DNA of 64,000 bases. It comes from Acinetobacter sp. NIPH 2699. Lineage in GTDB: Bacteria > Pseudomonadota > Gammaproteobacteria > Pseudomonadales > Moraxellaceae. Within the stretch, counting starts at the first letter, position 1, and every line of letters begins with the position of its first letter. A program made the position numbers and the translations under genes. The DNA lies in assembly GCF_022549355.1 (NCBI RefSeq), contig NZ_JAKZGL010000015.1, forward strand, positions 1 through 64,000. The letters run 5' to 3'. Of this stretch, positions 54,623 to 63,165 are shown piece after piece. A model generated the notes under the pieces. It had not been told where the DNA came from and made no database searches. It saw nothing but the letters and a program-made list of their open reading frames with translations.

Positions 54623-56077
54623 ATGAAACGGTCTAATATTGCTTTGGCAGCATTTTCAACAACAACTTTATTGCTTGCTGCTTGTGGGAGTGATAGCAAA
54701 AACCAATATGATAGTGCGACACCAACCTATTTATCTGAAACGCCTTATGATGCCAATAAAACTCAACTTCCAGTGGAGGCGGCAGAGAGTATTGGTGCAA
54801 AATCAATTAGTGTAATGACCTATAACATGGTTGATGTACAAGGGAAAACTTCAGAAGCGACTGCACTGGTTATGTTTCCGAAAGTTGAGCGACCAACTGA
54901 TGGTTATCGTACTGTTGTTTGGGCTCATGGCACGGTTGGTGTGGGAGATGGTTGTGCACCAAGTCAAAATGTGTTGAATCCTCGTTTTTCAATCTTGGCA
55001 CAAACACTGTTAAAAGCAGGCTATGTGATTGTTGCACCTGATTATGAGGGGTTAGGAACAAAAGGTATTCATCCTTATTTAAACTTAAAGAGTGAAGCGG
55101 TTTCTGCAATTGCGGCAGTACAAGCGGTGAAAGATCATTATCGTTCACAACTGCAAGGTGGTTGGATGTCTATTGGGCAGTCACAAGGTGGGCATGCTTC
55201 ATTGGGCATAGCTGAGTTTGCTAATACAGATACAAGTTTTAAAGGGGCAGTGGCTGGCGCACCAGCATCGAGTTTAGGGCAAATTATTCAAATTTATATC
55301 GACCCTCAGTTCAATCTTGATGATGAGGGGCAACCAAAAGCCCATGGCTTAAATAGATTAGATGAAAATTTACAGGGCATACGTAATGCGGTTGCGCACA
55401 ATCAGATAACGGCAGAGCAGGGTGAATTTCTGACTGCTCAACTCGCTGATGGATATGCTGAGTTGTTGGCATATGCTGCGTTTACAAGCGTTGGAATTAA
55501 AGCGCAACAAACTGACTATGATTTTAAGCGTATCTATACACCAAATGCAGCTGAAATTGTAGAGTTGGCTTATGGTCGTACAGGTGATGATGGTTCATGT
55601 TTAAGCTATCCTGCTCCTGATAGTGCAGATGGTTTACAAGCGAAATTTAAGGCAGGAATTCTTGCTTTCTTGGCTGATCCTACGCATAAAGTTTCTCAGT
55701 ATGGTATTGATTTGGATAAATTCAAAACTGATCCTGTTGTTAGTGACTTCTTAGTTAAAACTCAGCCAGCCACAAATGCTACAGCCGCACAAATCATTAA
55801 AACGCCAGTGCTCATTATTCAAGGCGAAAAAGATCAGGCTGTTTTGCCTAATGTTACAGAGAATTTGTTCAAAAATATGAGATTAAAAGCACCAGAGTAT
55901 GCAAGTGGGTATAAATTTGAACTTGTACCAAATGCAACGCATACTCAAGCAATCGTTTGTCGTAATAAGCTTGCGGTAGATTTTATTCAGGAAAATATGT
56001 CAGCGGCTACAGGTGTTGTGCTGACAGACGAAGATAAAGATGCAAGTCAAAGTCTGCATTGTAAGGGGAACTCTTAA
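54623..56077 (+). CDS. Lipoprotein alpha/beta hydrolase, secretory-lipase type
   Basis: The 484-residue protein starts with a lipoprotein signal (lipobox LAACG, Cys21). It matches the secretory lipase/prolyl-oligopeptidase-like pattern: VVWAHGTVGVGDGCAPS, YEGLGTKGIHPYL, the nucleophile elbow GQSQGGHASL (Ser near 189) and late VLIIQGEKDQAV with HTQAIVC supplying Asp and His. It should be an outer-membrane-anchored esterase or lipase. A strong terminator follows. Confidence 0.82.
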   Translation: MKRSNIALAAFSTTTLLLAACGSDSKNQYDSATPTYLSETPYDANKTQLPVEAAESIGAKSISVMTYNMVDVQGKTSEATALVMFPKVERPTDGYRTVVWAHGTVGVGDGCAPSQNVLNPRFSILAQTLLKAGYVIVAPDYEGLGTKGIHPYLNLKSEAVSAIAAVQAVKDHYRSQLQGGWMSIGQSQGGHASLGIAEFANTDTSFKGAVAGAPASSLGQIIQIYIDPQFNLDDEGQPKAHGLNRLDENLQGIRNAVAHNQITAEQGEFLTAQLADGYAELLAYAAFTSVGIKAQQTDYDFKRIYTPNAAEIVELAYGRTGDDGSCLSYPAPDSADGLQAKFKAGILAFLADPTHKVSQYGIDLDKFKTDPVVSDFLVKTQPATNATAAQIIKTPVLIIQGEKDQAVLPNVTENLFKNMRLKAPEYASGYKFELVPNATHTQAIVCRNKLAVDFIQENMSAATGVVLTDEDKDASQSLHCKGNS

Positions 56078-56106
56078 GGTTTATTTAGACTTGAATTTTA
56101 ATAAGG

Positions 56107-56130
56107 GAGTCTCTTTATAGAGGCTCTTTT
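56107..56130 (+). terminator. Intrinsic terminator after the lipase gene
   Basis: GAGTCTCT and AGAGGCTC pair around TTAT, followed by TTTTTTG, 30 bases after the stop. Confidence 0.85.
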
Positions 56131-56181
56131 TTGTTATATTGTTGCCTCTTTAAGATTGTTAACTTTGAGTTTGAATCAGCT

Positions 56182-56388
56182 ATGAGTCAAAATGCTGTTG
56201 AGAAAAAATCTGTACCGTGGGTGTTGATGGGATTGGGGTTGTTGATTCCAATTTTTATTGTAGGGATGGCTTTTTTAGCTGCCAAGAGCGATGCAAAAAC
56301 CAAGAAAGAATATGATCAACAACGGGCAGCAATAGCTAAAAAGTTTGAACAGCAGAAAAATGAAGAGCAAGCAGCGAAAGCTGAGTGA
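56182..56388 (+). CDS. Small single-helix membrane protein
   Basis: From ATG 56182 the product is 68 residues with one membrane helix (VPWVLMGLGLLIPIFIVGMA, residues 10-29) and a basic, Gln/Lys-rich C-terminal helix. I recognise no family. The longer frame starting at 56131 would cover the terminator and is rejected. It lies between the lipase and a DUF2726 gene. Confidence 0.6.
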   Translation: MSQNAVEKKSVPWVLMGLGLLIPIFIVGMAFLAAKSDAKTKKEYDQQRAAIAKKFEQQKNEEQAAKAE

Positions 56389-56408
56389 GAACTTCTGATC
56401 TTGTTGAT

Positions 56409-56849
56409 TTATCGAATATCCATCTGTAACTGCTTTATAGATGGAATTTGAGTATAGCGTTGTACTTGATATCCTGCTTGTTGTAGCATTTGATCACGTT
56501 TTTGGTCTTCTAATTCTTTTCCGATATGACTTGGGTCATCAAGCTCAATAATCGCGACAACTTTCATTTCTTTATCTAAAACCACAAAATCAGTCACCTT
56601 GCGATTAAAACGATTGCGGATCTTGTAGTGTTTACTGGTAATCAGTGCGCTAAAGGCAACTTGTGCCAATATGTTGTGATGAGGGAAGGCTTGTTGAAGC
56701 CTAGAGAACATTTGTGATTCAAATGCAGTAATGACCGGGCGAGCGAAAAAATCTTGTTTTAGGAAAAAAGGGCGCAGATAGCTGATGAGTAGCAGTGCTG
56801 TGCTCATACTACCAATGAGCAGAAAAACCAGTTGAGTTGATTCAGACAT
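56409..56849 (-). CDS. DUF2726-domain protein
   Basis: The 146-residue protein has an N-terminal membrane helix (LVFLLIGSMSTALLLISYL) and a DUF2726 domain: AFESQMFSRLQQAF, RFNRKVTDFVVLDKEMKVVA and ELDDPSHIGKE. Such domains resemble a nuclease-like fold and occur with topoisomerase zinc-finger partners. Function is unknown. It faces the tRNA-Asn cluster. Confidence 0.75.
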   Translation of the reverse strand: MSESTQLVFLLIGSMSTALLLISYLRPFFLKQDFFARPVITAFESQMFSRLQQAFPHHNILAQVAFSALITSKHYKIRNRFNRKVTDFVVLDKEMKVVAIIELDDPSHIGKELEDQKRDQMLQQAGYQVQRYTQIPSIKQLQMDIR

Positions 56850-56870
56850 GTTCTTATCAAAGTGTTAATA

Positions 56871-56905
56871 AAAAACCCACTCGATATAAATATGAGTGGG
56901 TTTTT
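56871..56905. terminator. Terminator between DUF2726 gene and tRNA-Asn cluster
   Basis: AAAAACCCACTC and GAGTGGGTTTTT pair around an 11-base loop. On the minus strand it would end transcription leaving the tRNA-Asn genes. Confidence 0.8.
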
Positions 56906-56912
56906 AGAATCT

Positions 56913-56988
56913 TGGCTCTCCCACCTGGGCTCGAACCAGGGACCTGCGGATTAACAGTCCGTCGCTCTACCGACTGAGCTATGGGAGA
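56913..56988 (-). tRNA. tRNA-Asn (anticodon GTT), copy 1
   Basis: A 76-nt tRNA on the minus strand: acceptor TCTCCCA / TGGGAGA, anticodon loop with GTT in GACTGTTAATCC, T arm GGTTCGAGCC and encoded GCCA. It is one of three tandem copies. Confidence 0.96.
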
Positions 56989-57046
56989 ATCTGGATATGC
57001 ATTCTATGCATATCGGTACTAACGGTCAAGCGAACCAATAAAAACT

Positions 57047-57122
57047 TGGCTCTCCCACCTGGGCTCGAACCAGGGACCTGCGGATTAACAGTCCGTCGCT
57101 CTACCGACTGAGCTATGGGAGA
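57047..57122 (-). tRNA. tRNA-Asn (anticodon GTT), copy 2
   Basis: A 76-nt tRNA identical by eye to copy 1 (56913-56988), 58 bases away. Confidence 0.96.
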
Positions 57123-57128
57123 TTAGCT

Positions 57129-57204
57129 TGGCTCTCCAACCTGGGCTCGAACCAGGGACCTGCGGATTAACAGTCCGTCGCTCTACCGACTGAGCTATTG
57201 GAGA
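57129..57204 (-). tRNA. tRNA-Asn (anticodon GTT), copy 3
   Basis: Same body as copies 1 and 2, but the acceptor stem reads TCTCCAA / TTGGAGA. The change from C-G to A-T is matched on both sides of the stem, so pairing is preserved. It is six bases from copy 2 and upstream of it in the minus-strand transcript. Confidence 0.96.
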
Positions 57205-57305
57205 ATCTGATGCGCATTTTAGGCATGAAACATTCATGCGTCAATAAGAATAGTAAATAAAATGAATCGTTTGCTTGATAAATATTCTTTTAGGATTTTA
57301 GAGAT

Positions 57306-57335
57306 AAAAAAACTGCCCAGTGTGGGCAGTTTTTT
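57306..57335. terminator. Terminator after sodB
   Basis: CTGCCCA-GTG-TGGGCAG with A-run on the left and T-run on the right. It stops the leftward sodB transcript. Confidence 0.88.
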
Positions 57336-57351
57336 ACTCAAGAAATAAAAC

Positions 57352-57978
57352 TTATTTCTCAACACCTGCTGGTTGACCTGCAAGTTTTGCATTTGCATAA
57401 TCCCAGTTAGCTAAGCTTTCTAAGAAAGTCGCGATGTATTTTGGACGTAAGTTACGGAAGTCGATGTAGTAAGCATGCTCCCAAACGTCGATTGTTAATA
57501 CTGCAATTTGACCGTGAGCAAGTGGTGTATCTGCATTGGCAGTTTTAGTAATTGATAATTTACCATTGATTTCATCAGCAACTAACCAAGCCCAACCTGA
57601 ACCGAATTGAGTTGTTGCAGCAGCAGTAAATTCCTCTGCAAACTTTTCATAGCTACCAAACGCTTCATCAATTTTAGCTGCAATAGCACCAGTCGGTTTA
57701 CCGCCACCATTTGGTTTGATACTGTTCCAGTAGAAGGTATGGTTCCATACCTGAGCAGCATTGTTAAAGATACCTGCTTTAGAAGCATCGCCAGCAGAAG
57801 CCTTGATGATTTCTTCTAAAGTTTTACCTTCAAGGTCAGTACCTTTGATCAAGTTGTTTAGGTTAACAACATAGGTATTGTGATGTTTGTCGTGGTGGTA
57901 TTCTAAAGTTTCACGAGAAATGTGTGGTGCTAAATCATCATAGCCATATGGAAGTGCAGGTAAAGTAATGCTTGTCAT
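57352..57978 (-). CDS. sodB: Superoxide dismutase [Fe]
   Basis: The 208-residue enzyme dismutates superoxide. It has the iron-type motif FNNAAQVWNHTFYW (about 67-80), metal ligands His in YHHDKHHNTYV and HTF, and [11 protein letters not shown] (Asp and His). Cytoplasmic. It is 228 bases from a second SOD gene on the same strand. Confidence 0.94.
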   Translation of the reverse strand: MTSITLPALPYGYDDLAPHISRETLEYHHDKHHNTYVVNLNNLIKGTDLEGKTLEEIIKASAGDASKAGIFNNAAQVWNHTFYWNSIKPNGGGKPTGAIAAKIDEAFGSYEKFAEEFTAAATTQFGSGWAWLVADEINGKLSITKTANADTPLAHGQIAVLTIDVWEHAYYIDFRNLRPKYIATFLESLANWDYANAKLAGQPAGVEK

Positions 57979-58206
57979 GTTTCATTCCTTGCAAATTTGC
58001 TGGGTTTTACATTAAGTGCCTTTATTGTAAATGATTCTATAGACAATAGGGCAGTCTTTTAATACACAAAATATGCAAAAAATTTCGCTATGAGACATAT
58101 ACGATACAGAATATATGGTTAGAGTTTTTAGCTCTTTATTAGAAGATCCTAAATGACTCTAACCAACGTTTAATGAGAATGTTAAACGATATCGTTTAGG
58201 GGAGAA

Positions 58207-58830
58207 TTACTGATCTTTAGTTTGCAGCGCAACGTGATAGCGGCGATTCACTTCATTCCAATCCACCACGTTATAAAATGCAGCAATATATTCAGGGCGA
58301 CGATTTTGATATTTTAGATAATACGCATGTTCCCATACATCTAAACCTAGAATAGGCGTATTGCCATGCATAAGCGGAGAGTCCTGATTAGCACTACTTT
58401 CCACAATGATTTTATGTTCAGGTGTCACGCTTAGCCATGCCCAGCCACTACCAAAACGACTAATGGCTGCTTTGGTAAATGCTTCTTTAAAAGCGTCAAA
58501 ACCACCAAGTTGTTGATTAATCGCTTCTGCAACTGTTCCAGTTGGCTGCCCCCCACCTTGCGGACTCATGACCGTCCAAAACAGTGAGTGATTGGCATGT
58601 CCGCCACCGTTATTGATTACCATATTTTTAAGCTCAGTGGGGACTTCATTGACTTTGGCAACCAGTTCTTCAACTGTAAGGTTTTCCCATTCTGTGCCTT
58701 CAATCGCACCATTAATGTTATTGATGTAGGTTTGATGGTGTTTACTATGGTGGATTTCCATTGTTTTAGCATCAATATTAGGTTCAAGTGCATCATAAGC
58801 ATAAGGGAGCGCTGGTAAAGAATAAGCCAT
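58207..58830 (-). CDS. sodA: Superoxide dismutase [Mn]
   Basis: The 207-residue enzyme has the manganese-type motif [11 protein letters not shown] (about 75-85), where the iron type has AAQVWNHTFYW. Metal ligands are in [13 protein letters not shown] and [11 protein letters not shown]. Upstream at 58904-58930 is a Fur-box-like dyad. This fits induction when iron is scarce, the classical pattern for sodA. Not co-transcribed with sodB in an obvious way, though 57979-58206 holds no other gene. Confidence 0.9.
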   Translation of the reverse strand: MAYSLPALPYAYDALEPNIDAKTMEIHHSKHHQTYINNINGAIEGTEWENLTVEELVAKVNEVPTELKNMVINNGGGHANHSLFWTVMSPQGGGQPTGTVAEAINQQLGGFDAFKEAFTKAAISRFGSGWAWLSVTPEHKIIVESSANQDSPLMHGNTPILGLDVWEHAYYLKYQNRRPEYIAAFYNVVDWNEVNRRYHVALQTKDQ

Positions 58831-58903
58831 GTGTTTGATTCCTTTTTAATCAAAGTGGTTTTGTTGGGATGAATTAAAGCGCTTTTATTATTCACTTAAT
58901 TGT

Positions 58904-58930
58904 AAATGAGAATCAATATGCTTTTCATTT
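58904..58930 (-). promoter_or_regulatory. Fur-box-like dyad upstream of sodA
   Basis: AAATGAGAA and TTTTCATTT pair eight of nine positions around a 9-base centre. This resembles the ATGA-ATCAT core of Fur operators. It lies about 75-100 bases before the sodA start. Confidence 0.4.
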
Positions 58931-59230
58931 GCTTTTTTTTAAGGCGAGCTAATTCTGTTAGACATAAATTTTATTTATTGTTGGTATTGGGGAATAGAAG
59001 TAATTTGCTCGCCAGCGAGACACAGTTCGAGATAAGCCCAATCTATTGAGGGCATCATTTCTGATTTATCTCTACGCTGTGAGTTCAAACTTGCATAAAA
59101 GGAGCATTAAGATGCTGTGATGAAAATTCAATTTTTTCAATGAATGAATTCTTCTTAAAATTAAAAATTTCGCTAGATTATCAAGTAATCTAGCGAAAAG
59201 ATTTTAGCTTAATCGAATGATTGAATACGG
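58931..59230. other. Intergenic region between sodA and ybgI
   Basis: No gene is seen. It holds sequence of unknown role and a strong hairpin at 59168-59198. Confidence 0.5.
59168..59198. terminator. Strong bidirectional terminator after the YbgI gene
   Basis: TTTCGCTAGATTA and TAATCTAGCGAAA form a perfect 13-bp stem with a 5-base loop, with A and T tracts at its flanks. It lies 33 bases after the leftward ybgI stop. Confidence 0.85.
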
Positions 59231-59989
59231 TTAGATCGGGTTGTTCAATTCAAAATATTCAGTTTCGATTGAAAATTGGTTTGCGATTGCTTGTGCTAAA
59301 CGCTGCACGCCATAACGTTCTGTCGCATGATGACCACATGCAAAATAATGAACCCCCAGCTCTTTCGCTTCATAAAAAGTACGTTCGCTGACTTCACCAG
59401 AGATATAAGCATCACAATTTTCTTGAGCTGCTTTACTGATAAAATCTTGAGCACCGCCTGTGCAGAAACCGACTTTTTTGATTGCAATTTTATCACTTGG
59501 CAAATGAATCACATTAAAATCAAAAATAGCCTGTAACTTGGTCTTAAATTGCGATGGGCTGATGGCATTTTCTAAATAAGCAACATTGCCAATCGGGTGT
59601 TTTTCAGTTGTATCTAAGGCTTCTAAATTCTTTAAACCAATCAGATCTGCAATTGCTGCATTATTTCCCAATGTAGGATGAGCATCTAAAGGCAAATGGT
59701 AAGCGACCAGTGAGATATTATTTTGAATTAGTTTCTTGATTCGATTGCCACGCATACCTGTAATGGGATAGGGCTCGCCTTTCCAGAAATAACCATGATG
59801 TACAAGTAAGACATCTGCTTGTTGGGCAATTGCAGCATCAATCGCATCTTCAGAGGCTGTTACCGCACAAACAATTTTATTGACTTCGAGTTTGCCTTCA
59901 ATCTGTAAGCCGTTCGGTGCATAGTCTTTAAATTCATGGGCCTTTAGCGTTTGATTACACCATTGCACAATGTCATGCAAATTTGCCAT
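59231..59989 (-). CDS. Nif3-like dinuclear metal centre protein (YbgI family)
   Basis: The 252-residue protein has the NIF3 fold: a metal-binding HHGYFWKGE and VAYHLPLDAH in the N-terminal half, with GFCTGGAQDF and HHATERYGVQRLA in the C-terminal half. Members form a toroidal hexamer with two metals per subunit. E. coli YbgI is the nearest known relative; its substrate is debated. Start at 59989 (MANLHDIVQWC) has GAGGAA upstream; the TTG at 60001 is rejected. Confidence 0.88.
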   Translation of the reverse strand: MANLHDIVQWCNQTLKAHEFKDYAPNGLQIEGKLEVNKIVCAVTASEDAIDAAIAQQADVLLVHHGYFWKGEPYPITGMRGNRIKKLIQNNISLVAYHLPLDAHPTLGNNAAIADLIGLKNLEALDTTEKHPIGNVAYLENAISPSQFKTKLQAIFDFNVIHLPSDKIAIKKVGFCTGGAQDFISKAAQENCDAYISGEVSERTFYEAKELGVHYFACGHHATERYGVQRLAQAIANQFSIETEYFELNNPI

Positions 59990-60178
59990 GCGATTCCTCA
60001 AATAGTTTAGATTTTATTACTGTCAATAAAAACATATTTTTAAATGTAACTAAAGCTAGACAAAACTTTTTTAACTTTTGCATTGCTTTCAAGTAATTTA
60101 CATTACAATGAGAGAAATTTCCTGTTCTTCAACAAATTAACTTATTTAAAACATCATTTCGCCTAGAGGATAATAGAC

Positions 60179-61366
60179 GTGCGCCGTGCATTTACATGGT
60201 TACCTTGGGTATTACTCATTGTCGTTATATTTAGTTTTCTGGCTTGGCAGAAATCACATCAGCCGAAACCAACTGTGGCGTCTGATGGGGTTAAAATGCC
60301 AGCTGAAAAGGTTGAACCCTTAGTTGATACAAATCGTATGGGTGGGGTGGTTTCTTATAATGCTGCGGTAAAAGTCGCTGCTCCTGCCGTCGTGAATATT
60401 TTTACCACGCAAAAAATAAAACAGCCTAATCATCCGCTATTGAATGATCCTGTTTTTCGTGAATTTTTTGGTAATCAAATCCCTCAACAGCCTAAAAATG
60501 AAAATAGTTTAGGTTCAGGGGTGATTGTTCGTGCAGATGGCTATATTTTAACAAATAATCATGTCATTGCTCAGGCCGAACATATTGTTGTGGCGCTGCA
60601 TGATGGTCGTCGTGCTGAAGCGACGGTAGTGGGTACTGACCCTGATACTGATTTAGCAGTGATCAAGATTGAATTAGATAAATTGCCAGTGCTTCCATTT
60701 AAACTCAGTGGCAATGAAGTCGGTGATGTCGTACTGGCAATAGGTAATCCTTTTGGTGTTGGGCAAACAGTAACCCAAGGGATTGTTTCTGCGACAGGGC
60801 GTTCGGACTTAGGGATTAATACTTACGAAGATTTTATTCAAACAGATGCTGCGATTAACCCCGGTAACTCTGGTGGCGCTTTAATTGATGTTGCGGGTAA
60901 TTTGATTGGTGTTAATACCGCTATTTTCTCTCAATCTGGTGGGTCGCTTGGCATTGGTTTTGCGATACCCGCAAAAGTTTGTCAGCAAGTTTTAAACTCT
61001 ATTTTGAAAGATGGTCGTGTGGTGCGTGGTTGGTTAGGTATCAGCTTAATTCCAAATAATTTGGATGAAGATGTCTTAACAGCAAAACCAGTCGGTGTTT
61101 TAGTTGCAGATGTGTTACGTGGTGGTCCAGCTGATCTGGCTGGGGTCAAACGTGGAGATAAAATTGTTCAAGTGAATAATGAACAAATCTCTTCTGCATC
61201 GCATTTGATTAATTATGTTGCACTACAAGCGCCAGAAAGTTCGATTGAAGTGGTGGTAGAACGTGATGGGAAACAACAACAGTTAGAAGTCAAAGTTGGG
61301 GAGCGTAAAGTTCAACAACAAAATGTTCAATCCCAATACATTCCATTACCAAAAGGTCAGCAGTGA
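60179..61366 (+). CDS. DegS/AlgW-type inner-membrane serine protease
   Basis: The 395-residue protein starts at a GTG with AGAGGA upstream. It has one N-terminal membrane helix (WVLLIVVIFSFLAW), a trypsin-like domain with His in LTNNHVI, Asp in DPDTDLAVIK and Ser in NPGNSGGALI, and one PDZ domain (about 285-375, GVLVADVLRGGPADLAGV). One PDZ plus a membrane anchor fits DegS/AlgW, which cut the RseA/MucA anti-sigma factor at the envelope. The usual downstream partner is not in the window. Confidence 0.88.
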   Translation: MRRAFTWLPWVLLIVVIFSFLAWQKSHQPKPTVASDGVKMPAEKVEPLVDTNRMGGVVSYNAAVKVAAPAVVNIFTTQKIKQPNHPLLNDPVFREFFGNQIPQQPKNENSLGSGVIVRADGYILTNNHVIAQAEHIVVALHDGRRAEATVVGTDPDTDLAVIKIELDKLPVLPFKLSGNEVGDVVLAIGNPFGVGQTVTQGIVSATGRSDLGINTYEDFIQTDAAINPGNSGGALIDVAGNLIGVNTAIFSQSGGSLGIGFAIPAKVCQQVLNSILKDGRVVRGWLGISLIPNNLDEDVLTAKPVGVLVADVLRGGPADLAGVKRGDKIVQVNNEQISSASHLINYVALQAPESSIEVVVERDGKQQQLEVKVGERKVQQQNVQSQYIPLPKGQQ

Positions 61367-61432
61367 TATCGCTTATTTCTAAGGTGATTCTGTAAAGCAT
61401 TGTTTTAGAAATTCCTTTTATTTTAAGCAATA

Positions 61433-61469
61433 AAAAAGCTTGTTGATTGCGTTGATCAACAAGCTTTTT
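61433..61469 (+). terminator. Terminator after the DegS-like gene
   Basis: AAAAAGCTTGTTGAT pairs with GATCAACAAGCTTTTT, a long stem with a 6-base loop and T-run. Confidence 0.88.
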
Positions 61470-61577
61470 GCATTTTTATAGCTTTTTATTTTTCATTAAA
61501 TCATTCCAATTTGATGGTTTGATGACAGTTTTCTGACCAGTACATGACAAATACTATTCATTGAAATACTTTTGTAT

Positions 61578-61712
61578 TCAATGTGCGCAAAATGCCTGAT
61601 TGAAGTATTCAAATAAATCAGGTGTTTGTAACCATATAAATAAAGATACGCTCATTAAGAATATGATCAATAGCATCAGCCCGATTCTAAGATTTCGATC
61701 AATACTTGTCAT
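61578..61712 (-). CDS. Small ORF overlapping the 3' end of the MFS gene
   Basis: Forty-four codons begin with the ATG inside GATGACAAG at 61712 and overlap the MFS stop, in a different frame. The peptide has one hydrophobic segment (LMLLIIFLMSVSLFIWLQ) and a short polar tail, ending CAH. Overlapping start and single-helix structure suggest a translationally coupled small membrane protein. Whether it is expressed cannot be told here. Confidence 0.4.
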   Translation of the reverse strand: MTSIDRNLRIGLMLLIIFLMSVSLFIWLQTPDLFEYFNQAFCAH

Positions 61713-62910
61713 CAATCACAGCTTCCTCATTCACAAAAAGATGGATGATCACACCAAAGACACTCAATAAGAGGCAGGCAAACCAAATCATATTGTAGTT
61801 GCCTGTTAAAGCATGGTTGACACCGCCCAGCCAACCACCAAAGAATGAACCGATTTGATGGGTGAAAAATACGATACCACTGAGCATAGATAAGTATTTT
61901 ACTCCAAACATATTCGCAACAATACCATTGGTTAAGGGAACTGTGGAGAGCCATAATAGCCCCATGATGATGCCAAAACTGTAGACTGTAAAGGTACTCA
62001 GTGGTAGCAACAGAAAAGCAATAATTGCGATACCACGTAAGCCATAGAGTAGCATCAGTAGTTTGGGTTTGGAAAAACGATCTCCCAACCACCCTGCGCC
62101 ATAGGTTCCAATAATGTTGAATAAACCAACGAGTGCTAAGAATACTGTGCCTGTGGTCGCATTAAAACCATGATCAATTAAGTAACCGGGAAGGTGTACC
62201 CCTAAGAATACCACCTGAAATCCACATACTAAAAAGCCTAGAGATAACCACCAAAAGGGATGGTGATTTTTAGCAATTTTCAGAACTTGCTTGAATGTTA
62301 AGCTCTGCTGATCAAGTGCTTTGGGCACGGTGGAAGGTGGTGCTTTGAGCAACCATGCTAATGGAACAATAAATGCAATTGCAAAAGCACTGACCAGTAA
62401 TGCAGATGACCATCCAATACTTTTGAGCAAAAGCAACGTTGATGGGAGCATAATGAACTGCCCAAATGAACCAGCGGCACTTGCAATACCCATAGCCATA
62501 CTACGTTTTTCTGGTGGAGCAGCACGACCAACAGCGGAGAGTAAAACGGTAAATGAAGTAGCAGAAAGCGCTAGACCAATAATGAGGCCTAAACTTAAGT
62601 TGAGTAATAGACCTGTAGAGCTAAATGCCATTAGGGTTAAGCCGATGGTATAGAGTATTCCACCAGCAACAACTACAATTTTAGTACCGTATTTATCAGC
62701 AATTGCACCTGTAAAGGGCTGTGCTGCACCCCAGATCAAATTTTGCATGGCAATCGCAAAACTAAAAATATGGTGTCCCCAGCCAAAAGCGTCACTCATG
62801 GGAACGAGGTAGAGCCCAAAACCATGACGTACACCTAAAGATAGGGCAAGCACAAAAGCGCTTCCTATTAACATATAGATCAGTTGTTTGGAAAATTGTT
62901 GATTAGACAT
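61699..62910 (-). CDS. MFS transporter
   Basis: The 403-residue protein has twelve membrane helices in the major facilitator pattern. A motif A variant (GAIADKYGTKIVVVAGG) lies near 68-84 and GWLGDRFSKPK near 263, after the long central loop. It resembles the OFA/monocarboxylate-type branch by the phrase VRHGFGLYLVPMSDAFGW at the start. The substrate is unknown. A small ORF overlaps its end. Confidence 0.8.
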   Translation of the reverse strand: MSNQQFSKQLIYMLIGSAFVLALSLGVRHGFGLYLVPMSDAFGWGHHIFSFAIAMQNLIWGAAQPFTGAIADKYGTKIVVVAGGILYTIGLTLMAFSSTGLLLNLSLGLIIGLALSATSFTVLLSAVGRAAPPEKRSMAMGIASAAGSFGQFIMLPSTLLLLKSIGWSSALLVSAFAIAFIVPLAWLLKAPPSTVPKALDQQSLTFKQVLKIAKNHHPFWWLSLGFLVCGFQVVFLGVHLPGYLIDHGFNATTGTVFLALVGLFNIIGTYGAGWLGDRFSKPKLLMLLYGLRGIAIIAFLLLPLSTFTVYSFGIIMGLLWLSTVPLTNGIVANMFGVKYLSMLSGIVFFTHQIGSFFGGWLGGVNHALTGNYNMIWFACLLLSVFGVIIHLFVNEEAVIDDKY

Positions 62911-62988
62911 TGTTCTTTTGATTTAGAAATAAGTGAAAAGTATTTTAAATTAGTTGTGGTTATATTTCGATTCTTTAACGAAATAATT

Positions 62989-63087
62989 AGACCTCTTTCA
63001 TAATTATTTATCTCCCCTTTGTATTTCTTCCATCGGGCGAATGAGGAACGATTGAAGTTCCGTAAGGGGATTTATGAAAGACGTCTA
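62989..63087. repeat. Palindromic element of about 100 bp upstream of the porin gene
   Basis: AGACCTCTTTCATAA at the left and TTATGAAAGACGTCT at the right form inverted ends (one mismatch), with TCCCC/GGGGA continuing inward after an insertion on the left. It could be a degenerate miniature element or a large transcript-end hairpin. No matching copy was seen in the window. Confidence 0.4.
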
Positions 63088-63111
63088 TTATTGTTTTGGT
63101 CTTTCTGATTA

Positions 63112-63147
63112 AAAAAAAACAGAGCAACCTGAGCTGCTCTGTTTATT
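63112..63147. terminator. Terminator after the porin gene
   Basis: AACAGAGCA and TGCTCTGTT pair around an 8-base loop, with A-rich and T-rich flanks. It ends the leftward porin transcript. Confidence 0.75.
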
Positions 63148-63165
63148 AAAAAATTGATCAATGTT

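Noticed and set aside
56131..56181. Upstream extension of the small membrane protein
   Set aside because: The extension runs into the lipase terminator tail; the ATG at 56182 begins a normal sequence.
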